DNA of 64,000 bases from Microlunatus kandeliicorticis (lineage in GTDB: Bacteria > Actinomycetota > Actinomycetes > Propionibacteriales > Propionibacteriaceae), in the NCBI RefSeq assembly GCF_014137855.1, contig NZ_JACGWT010000002.1, forward strand, positions 558,001 to 622,000, read 5' to 3'. A model generated the notes under the pieces. That model worked only from the letters and a program-made list of their open reading frames with translations, was not told the DNA's origin and did not search any database. How positions within the stretch are numbered: the first letter of the stretch is position 1; the number at the start of each line of letters is the position of its first letter. A program made the position numbers and the translations under genes. Below are positions 58,710-64,000 of this stretch, one piece after another.

Positions 58710-59312
58710 TCAGCGGTGCAGGGCGAGGATCCGGTCGAGCTCGGCCCGACCGCCCAGCTCGCGGAAGACCTCGGCCCGCAGCCCGACCGACCGGGCGCCC
58801 TCGACGTTGTCCTCGCGGTCGTCGACGAAGAGGGCTTCCTCCGGCGCCACGCCGAGCTCCCGGACGACCGTCTCGAAGTACTCGGGTCGCGGCTTCCAGC
58901 TGCCGAGCTCGCAGGAGTAGAACTGCGCGTCGAACACGTCGCCGTAGTGCAGCTCGTCGCGCATCAACCGGGCGCGGACGTCGTGCTGGTTGGTGGTCAG
59001 CGCGCAGAGCAGGCCCTCGCGGCGCAGCTCGGCGATCGCTTCGAGCATCCCGGGGTCGGTGACCAGCCGGTGCCAGACCTCGAGCACCGTCTCGACACCC
59101 ACCGTCACGCCGAACTCGGCCATCACCGGCAGCAACGTGTCGCGGAACCCGGCCTGCCCGCGCACCGGTGCCATCTCGGCGGCCATCAGCGCGTCGACGA
59201 AGGTGTCGGGATCGTCCGGGGCCATCGCCCGCAGGTCGTCCACCCAGCCCGACGGCGTGGACTGGATCACACCGTCCGCGTCGAAGAGGACCGCCTTCAG
59301 CTGGGTTGGCAC
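58710..59312 (-). CDS. HAD-superfamily phosphatase (HAD-IA)
   Basis: This 200-residue protein has motif I VLFDADGVI (D10, D12), motif II LTTNQ, motif III Lys in SWKPRPEYF and motif IV VDDREDNVEGA. It has a short helical cap after motif I. It probably hydrolyses small phosphorylated metabolites. No operon partner is visible: the SRP RNA faces it and dnaX diverges after 100 bases. Confidence 0.88.
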   Translation of the reverse strand: MPTQLKAVLFDADGVIQSTPSGWVDDLRAMAPDDPDTFVDALMAAEMAPVRGQAGFRDTLLPVMAEFGVTVGVETVLEVWHRLVTDPGMLEAIAELRREGLLCALTTNQHDVRARLMRDELHYGDVFDAQFYSCELGSWKPRPEYFETVVRELGVAPEEALFVDDREDNVEGARSVGLRAEVFRELGGRAELDRILALHR

Positions 59313-59412
59313 CGGCCCATCATGGTCGACCGGCGACGCCGCCCGGGACCGGGTCCCACCGCGCTTCTCGCGGGCACCGGCGCTGTCCGACCCACGGCAT
59401 AAGGTGCTCCCC

Positions 59413-61956
59413 GTGGAGGACGTGCCGTTCGACGAAGCCCTGATCGAGGCGCCGCCGAGCCCGGCCGGCCCGCCGCTGGCCCTCTACCGCCGCTACCGCC
59501 CGGACACCTTCGCCCAGGTCATCGGGCAGGAGCACGTCACCGAGCCGTTGCAGCGCGCGCTGGTCAACAACCGGGTCAACCACGCCTACCTGTTCTCCGG
59601 GCCGCGGGGCTGCGGCAAGACCACCTCGGCCCGCATCCTGGCCCGCGCGCTCAACTGCGAGCGGGCGCCGCGCGCCGAGCCGTGCGGGGAGTGCCAGTCG
59701 TGCCGCGACCTGGCCACCGGCGGCCCGGGCAGCATCGACGTGATCGAGATCGACGCGGCCAGCCACGGCGGTGTCGACGACGCCCGCGACCTGCGCGAGC
59801 GCGCGTTCTTCGCCCCGGTCTCCAGCCGCTACAAGATCTACATCGTCGACGAGGCGCACATGGTGACTACGGCGGGGTTCAACGCCCTGCTCAAGCTGGT
59901 CGAGGAGCCGCCGCCGCACGTCAAGTTCATCTTCGCCACCACCGAACCGGACAAGGTGATCGGGACGATCCGTTCCCGCACCCACCACTACCCGTTCCGG
60001 CTGGTCCCGCCGCGGGTGCTCGGCGGCTACCTGACCGAGGTCTGCGGCCGGGAGGGGATCGCCGTCGAGAACGGGGTCATCCCGCTGGTCGTCCGGGCCG
60101 GGGCCGGCTCGGTCCGCGACTCGCTCTCGGTGCTCGACCAGCTGCTCGGCGGTGCCGACGAGCAGGGCGTCTCCTACGCCCACGCGGCCGCGTTGCTCGG
60201 CTACACCCCGGACTCGCTGCTCGACGAGATGATGGACGCCTTCGCGGCCGGCGACGCGCACGGCGTCTTCGCCGGGGTCGACAAGGTCATCGAGGTCGGC
60301 CAGGACCCGCGTCGGTTCGCCGAGGACCTGCTCCGCCGGCTCCGCGACCTCGTGATCGTCGCCGCGGTGCCCGACGCGCTGACCTCCGGTCTGGTCGACG
60401 TGGCCGACGACCAGGCCGACCGGCTGAGCAGCCAGGCCGCTGCCCTGGGCGCCGGCGAGCTGACCCGGGCCGCCGAGGTGATCGCCGCCGGGCTGACCGA
60501 GATGCGCGGCACCACCGCGCCCCGGCTGCACCTCGAGCTGATGTGCGCCCGCGTGCTGCTGCCGGGCAGCGACGTCGACGACCGCGGCATCCACGCCCGG
60601 CTGGACCGGCTGGAGCGCCGGATCGGAATGGGCGCCGAACAGGCCTCGACGCCCACGCCGCCCGCCCGCAAGCCCGCTGAGCCTGTCGAAGCACCGCGCG
60701 TCGAGCCCGCTGAGCCTGTCGAAGCGCCGCCCGCCGAGCCCGCTGAGCCCGCCCGCAAGCCCGCTGAGCCCGTCGAAGCGCGAGCTGCCGCGCCCGCTGA
60801 GCCTGTCGAAGCACCGCGCGCTGAGACCGCCCCACCGCGCGCTGAGCCGACCTCACCGCGTGCTGAGACCGCTCCACCGCGCACTGAGACCGCCCCATCG
60901 AGCGCAGAGCCCGCCCCACCGCGCGCTGAGCCCACCCCACCGCGCGCTGAGCCTGTCGAAGCGCCGCCCGCGGCACAAGCCCAACCGGCACCGATCCAGC
61001 CCGCACCGACCCAGCCCGCGCGCCCGACCCTCGGTGTCACCGACGTCCGGCGGCTCTGGCCCGAGGTGCTCGAGGAGGTCAAGGGCCGCCGTCGGTTCAC
61101 CTGGATCCTGCTCAGCCAGAACGCCCAGGTCGCCGAGATCCGCGACGGCACGCTGGTGCTTTCGATGCCGAGCGCGGGCGTTCGGGAGAACTTCGCCCGC
61201 GGGGGCAGCGAGGACGTCCTCCGCGAGGCCCTGGTGGTCGTGCTCGGCGCTGACCTGCGGATCGAGACGATGGTCGACCCCGCAGCCGGCGGCAGCCGTC
61301 CCGAACGGGGGAGCGGTCCGGCAGCAGCTCCCGCCGAACGCGCCGGCGCTCCGACCGCACGGACCGACCCGTCCGGTGCACCGCCGCCCGAGCCGTCCGT
61401 CGAGCCACCGTCCGACGACTGGCCCGAGCCGGTCCGTCCGCCCGACGCATCCAGCCACCCACCCAGCGATGCGTCCTCCGACCCGTCCCCTCACGCGGAC
61501 TCCCACGCGGCCCCGGCGGAGAGCTCCGCCGGTCCGCCGTCGGGTCCCGGTCCGGACGTCTCGGTCTGGGGTGCCCGCGAGCCCGCGCCGTCCGCACCCG
61601 CGTCGGCGCCGCCCGCGGCTCCGAGCCCCGGCTCACCCGGGTCCGCCCCGGATGCCGCGGCTCCGGCCCCGTCCGCCGGGCCGGGTTCACGGTCGGCACC
61701 CGGTGGGCAGCCCGCGGCCCACGGCCGTGAGGGTGCCGACGCGCCAGGCCGACACCAGTCGCCGGGGTCGGCCGCGTCCGCTCCGCGCGCCGGTCGGCGT
61801 CCCGTCCCGCCCGCCCCGACGCCGCGGGCCGACGAGCCCGACGAGGGCACCGACCGCAGCGACGAGGACCTCGATGACGTGGGCGAGTCGGGCGCGGAAC
61901 TGCTGGTCCGCCACCTCGGCGCCGAGATCATCGCCGAGGAAGAGGTCCCGCGCTGA
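59413..61956 (+). CDS. dnaX: DNA polymerase III subunit gamma/tau
   Basis: In this 847-residue protein the AAA+ clamp-loader core (about residues 20-400) has GPRGCGKTT, a zinc module with four Cys (CERAPRAEPCGECQSC region), VDEAHM, and the SRC-like T/R finger segment IFATTEPDK. The part after residue 415 is a long low-complexity linker. From about 421 to 517 it is built from units such as PAEPVEA, PPRAE and TAPPR that derive from the genomic repeat family. A folded segment follows (VTDVRRLWPEVLEEVK), then another disordered run. GTG 59413 follows TAAGGT by 7 bases (leaderless). It begins the dnaX-ybaB-recR block. Confidence 0.93.
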   Translation: MEDVPFDEALIEAPPSPAGPPLALYRRYRPDTFAQVIGQEHVTEPLQRALVNNRVNHAYLFSGPRGCGKTTSARILARALNCERAPRAEPCGECQSCRDLATGGPGSIDVIEIDAASHGGVDDARDLRERAFFAPVSSRYKIYIVDEAHMVTTAGFNALLKLVEEPPPHVKFIFATTEPDKVIGTIRSRTHHYPFRLVPPRVLGGYLTEVCGREGIAVENGVIPLVVRAGAGSVRDSLSVLDQLLGGADEQGVSYAHAAALLGYTPDSLLDEMMDAFAAGDAHGVFAGVDKVIEVGQDPRRFAEDLLRRLRDLVIVAAVPDALTSGLVDVADDQADRLSSQAAALGAGELTRAAEVIAAGLTEMRGTTAPRLHLELMCARVLLPGSDVDDRGIHARLDRLERRIGMGAEQASTPTPPARKPAEPVEAPRVEPAEPVEAPPAEPAEPARKPAEPVEARAAAPAEPVEAPRAETAPPRAEPTSPRAETAPPRTETAPSSAEPAPPRAEPTPPRAEPVEAPPAAQAQPAPIQPAPTQPARPTLGVTDVRRLWPEVLEEVKGRRRFTWILLSQNAQVAEIRDGTLVLSMPSAGVRENFARGGSEDVLREALVVVLGADLRIETMVDPAAGGSRPERGSGPAAAPAERAGAPTARTDPSGAPPPEPSVEPPSDDWPEPVRPPDASSHPPSDASSDPSPHADSHAAPAESSAGPPSGPGPDVSVWGAREPAPSAPASAPPAAPSPGSPGSAPDAAAPAPSAGPGSRSAPGGQPAAHGREGADAPGRHQSPGSAASAPRAGRRPVPPAPTPRADEPDEGTDRSDEDLDDVGESGAELLVRHLGAEIIAEEEVPR
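60673..60960 (+). repeat. Genomic repeat units inside dnaX
   Basis: At least five copies of GCTGAGCCTGTCGAAGC (or GCCCGTC), the complement of the CTTCGACAGGCTCAGC core, are present in frame. Between and after them run diverged units with GCTGAG. Every unit is a multiple of three bases, so dnaX stays open. Confidence 0.85.
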
Positions 61957-62081
61957 GCGCTGCGTGTGCGGCCGCGCCGGCGTGAGCGCGGCACGTAGGC
62001 TGGCGGGGATCCCGAGCGTCCGCCCGCAGCCGCCCACCGCGGCGCGGTCGAGGGGCGCCGACCAGCGGAGGTAGGAGAGCG

Positions 62082-62492
62082 ATGACCAGCCAGCACCCGG
62101 ACGACCGCCCCGAGCAGAACACCGGTTCGCCGGCCGTTCCGGGCCCGGAGTCCTACGGTCTGCCGGGGATGCCGACCGGCGGGATGCCCGACATGTCGGG
62201 GATGCTCGCGCAGGTGCAGGCGATGCAGAGCCAGCTCGTCCAGGCCCAGCAGGAGCTGGCCGAGACCGAGCTCACCGGCTCCGCGGGCGGCGGACTGGTC
62301 ACCGCCACCATCTCGGGCACCGGCGAGCTGCTCAACGTCACCATCGCGCCGCAGGCCTGCGACCCCGAGGACACCGAGTCGCTCGCCGACCTGGTGGTCG
62401 CGGCCGTCCGGGACGCCAACACCAAGCAGCAGGCGGTCGCCGCCGCCAAGATGGGCCCGCTGGCCGGCGGGCTCGGCGGCCTGGGCTTCTGA
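62082..62492 (+). CDS. ybaB: YbaB/EbfC nucleoid-associated protein
   Basis: This 136-residue protein has a Met/Gly/Pro-rich N-terminus (about 1-40), a coiled-coil helix ([25 protein letters not shown]) and a beta core ([20 protein letters not shown]). It binds DNA as a tweezers-like dimer and is encoded between dnaX and recR in most bacteria. The start is ATG 62082 with GGAGGTAGGAGAG upstream. Confidence 0.93.
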   Translation: MTSQHPDDRPEQNTGSPAVPGPESYGLPGMPTGGMPDMSGMLAQVQAMQSQLVQAQQELAETELTGSAGGGLVTATISGTGELLNVTIAPQACDPEDTESLADLVVAAVRDANTKQQAVAAAKMGPLAGGLGGLGF

Positions 62493-62526
62493 GCCCGACG
62501 GCCCCCAATCCGACGAGGACGACGCG

Positions 62527-63126
62527 ATGTACGAAGGGCCGGTTCAGGACCTGATCGACGAGCTCGGGCGGCTGCCCGGGGTCGGGCCGAAGAGCGCCCA
62601 GCGGATCGCCTTCCACATCCTCGCCACCGACGCGGCCGACATCACCCGGCTGTCCGACCTGCTCCGCGAGGTCAAGGAGCGGGTCAAGTTCTGCGAGGTC
62701 TGCTTCAACGTCAGCGAGGACACCCGCTGCCGGATCTGCCGGGACCCGCGGCGCGACCCGACCGCCATCTGCGTGGTCGAGGAGTCCAAGGACGTGGTGG
62801 CCATCGAGCGGACGCGCGAGTTCCGCGGCCGCTACCACGTGCTGGGCGGGGCGATCAGCCCGATCGACGGCATCGGCCCTGCCGACCTCAAGATCCGCGA
62901 GCTCTGCGAGCGGCTCGCCGACGGCACGGTCACCGAGGTCATCCTGGCCACCGACCCCAACCTCGAGGGCGAGGCGACCGCCACCTATCTCAGCCGGTTG
63001 CTGCTCCCGATGGGCGTCCGGGTCAGCCGGCTGGCCAGCGGGCTGCCGGTCGGCGGCGACCTCGAGTACGCCGACGAGGTGACCCTGGGCCGGGCCTTCG
63101 AGGGACGGCGGTTCGTCGAGGCCTGA
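62527..63126 (+). CDS. recR: Recombination mediator RecR
   Basis: This 199-residue protein has an N-terminal helix-hairpin-helix ([20 protein letters not shown]), a C4 zinc finger (residues 57-72, CEVCFNV...CRIC), and a Toprim domain ([29 protein letters not shown]). It helps load RecA at gaps with RecF and RecO. It starts 34 bases after ybaB and is co-transcribed with it. Confidence 0.96.
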   Translation: MYEGPVQDLIDELGRLPGVGPKSAQRIAFHILATDAADITRLSDLLREVKERVKFCEVCFNVSEDTRCRICRDPRRDPTAICVVEESKDVVAIERTREFRGRYHVLGGAISPIDGIGPADLKIRELCERLADGTVTEVILATDPNLEGEATATYLSRLLLPMGVRVSRLASGLPVGGDLEYADEVTLGRAFEGRRFVEA

Positions 63127-63156
63127 CGGCGACGGAGGTTGGGCTCCGGCCGGTGG

Positions 63157-63693
63157 TCAGCGGCTGACCAGCAGCTGGTGGTCCTCGTCCGCGTAGGCCT
63201 CGGCGACCATCCGCGAGCGCCGCGCCTGCAGCCAGACGCCGAGCACCCCGCCGTCGATGAGGAAGATCAGCATCGGCACCGCGAACAGCCGGGTCGACTG
63301 ACCCAGTGGCTCGTGCAGACCGACCACCGCGAGCAGCCCGCGGAGCAGCATCACGATCACGAACCCGGCCACCGTGCCGAAGACCCAGCCGAGCGCCGGG
63401 CTCGAGCTCCGGGTGGTCCGGCCGAGCAGCCAGCCCACCACCAGACCGAGCAGCGCACCGAGCACCGCCGACGACGGCAGCCCGTAGGCGGTGAAGTACA
63501 TCACCGAGGTGACCCACTCGGCCGGCTGCGGCATCAGCCCGATCGCCGCGGTGCCGCGGATCCCGTCGACGTTGACCTGCCAGACGATCAGGGCCAGCAG
63601 GTAGGTGAAGGTGCCGCAGAACCCGATCGCCGCTCCCGGGAGCGCGGCGAAGGTGCCGAAACCGACCACCCGCGGCGGCGTGGCGCTGCTCAT
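63157..63693 (-). CDS. Hypothetical membrane protein
   Basis: This 178-residue protein has hydrophobic segments near 10-38, 65-90, 100-120 and 130-150 and a basic C-terminus (QARRSRM). The GLVVGWLLGR segment suggests helix packing. No family is recognised. Its start overlaps the stop of the oxidoreductase at 63690 (ATGA), so the two share a transcript. It converges with recR, with 30 bases between stops. Confidence 0.75.
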   Translation of the reverse strand: MSSATPPRVVGFGTFAALPGAAIGFCGTFTYLLALIVWQVNVDGIRGTAAIGLMPQPAEWVTSVMYFTAYGLPSSAVLGALLGLVVGWLLGRTTRSSSPALGWVFGTVAGFVIVMLLRGLLAVVGLHEPLGQSTRLFAVPMLIFLIDGGVLGVWLQARRSRMVAEAYADEDHQLLVSR

Positions 63694-64000
63694 GCGAGCG
63701 GTGTGGGGTCTTCGCGGTGCTGCACCCCCAATTTCTCGCACGCCTCGTTGAGAACTTCCTGAACCACGACGGTGTCGTCCAGCGGCATCACGGCGCTCTC
63801 GGTCCGTCCGGCGGCCAGGCACGCCCCGACCTCGAGGAACTCGTGGCTGTAGCCGGTGCCGAGCGGCGGAGCCTCGATGGTCTCGGGGTCGTGGCCACGG
63901 CGGTGCAGCACGATCGCCCGCGGGTGGTGGAACCGGGGCAGGACGTCGATCCAGCCGGCGGTGCCCTGGATCCGCGCCGCCCCGGGCGTCTGGCCGCGGA
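63690..64000 (-). CDS. Gfo/Idh/MocA-type oxidoreductase, C-terminal part (cut by window edge)
   Basis: The last 102 or so residues of a minus-strand gene: GTAGWIDVLPRFHHPRAIVL, then LGTGYSHEFLEVGACLAAG and VVQEVLNEACEKLG. This matches the C-terminal domain of the Gfo/Idh/MocA family. The N-terminal Rossmann part lies beyond 64000. It precedes a hypothetical membrane protein. Confidence 0.75.
   Translation of the reverse strand, partial: RGQTPGAARIQGTAGWIDVLPRFHHPRAIVLHRRGHDPETIEAPPLGTGYSHEFLEVGACLAAGRTESAVMPLDDTVVVQEVLNEACEKLGVQHREDPTPLA

Noticed and set aside
59413-61956. Programmed frameshift producing a short gamma form of DnaX
   Set aside because: No A-rich slippery heptamer or adjacent hairpin was seen in this GC-rich gene.

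Overview
The window is very GC-rich (roughly 70% or more by eye) and reads like a member of the Actinomycetota. Lineage markers are an alanine dehydrogenase, MenB, a GAF-ANTAR regulator, a LytR_C membrane protein, the small acidic partner of TadA in front of tadA, and a dnaX-ybaB-recR block. Many genes have a -10 hexamer only 6-7 bases before the start codon, as expected for leaderless mRNAs. A propionibacterial or nocardioidal lineage is plausible, but this is a guess from gene content.

Layout. 1-5 kb: tRNA-Arg(ACG), an enolase-superfamily enzyme, a repeat array, a secreted protein, and a divergent TetR/SDR pair around a strong double operator. 5-13 kb: small conserved proteins, an SDR followed by an MFS transporter with no ordinary start codon, a GAF-ANTAR protein, an enolase-superfamily protein that has lost catalytic residues, an AI-2E family permease and a PIG-L deacetylase. 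13-29 kb: two receiver proteins with a large histidine kinase, ald, a DEAD-box helicase with a charged repeat tail, a GH15 hydrolase, a DHA2 exporter, DUF72, an OmpR-type regulator end-to-end with an Hpt-like protein, a large DExH helicase and menB. 29-35.7 kb: amino-acid permease with a universal stress protein, ddaH, a lipase-like protein, upp and the tadA pair.

35.7-40.8 kb is a decayed integrative element in the 3' end of tRNA-Ser(CGA). It is bounded by 59-bp direct repeats that differ at one base. It holds the C-terminal stub of a tyrosine integrase fused back-to-back to a truncated regulator, a HAD hydrolase, and a lower-GC cargo: a P-loop ATPase divergent from a four-helix membrane protein, plus a possible 34-residue ORF. 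This cargo is the best candidate for an undescribed (perhaps phage-defence) system.

41-58 kb is chromosomal again: a Gfo/Idh/MocA oxidoreductase, a cation/proton antiporter, a LytR_C protein, a HerA-like ATPase, a three-gene YbjQ-type operon, a GMC oxidoreductase, and a sialidase-like/GH127 pair. Between the YbjQ operon and the GMC gene lies a run of stable hairpins whose loops nearly all carry G-rich GGA motifs, closed by a perfect 14-bp hairpin. It looks like an uncharacterised structured RNA. 58-64 kb holds tRNA-Ser(GGA), the SRP RNA, a HAD phosphatase, dnaX-ybaB-recR, a membrane protein and the end of another oxidoreductase.

A short repeat family (core CTTCGACAGGCTCAG) occurs in three intergenic arrays. 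It also occurs inside the dnaX reading frame, where it encodes PAEPVEA-like units.
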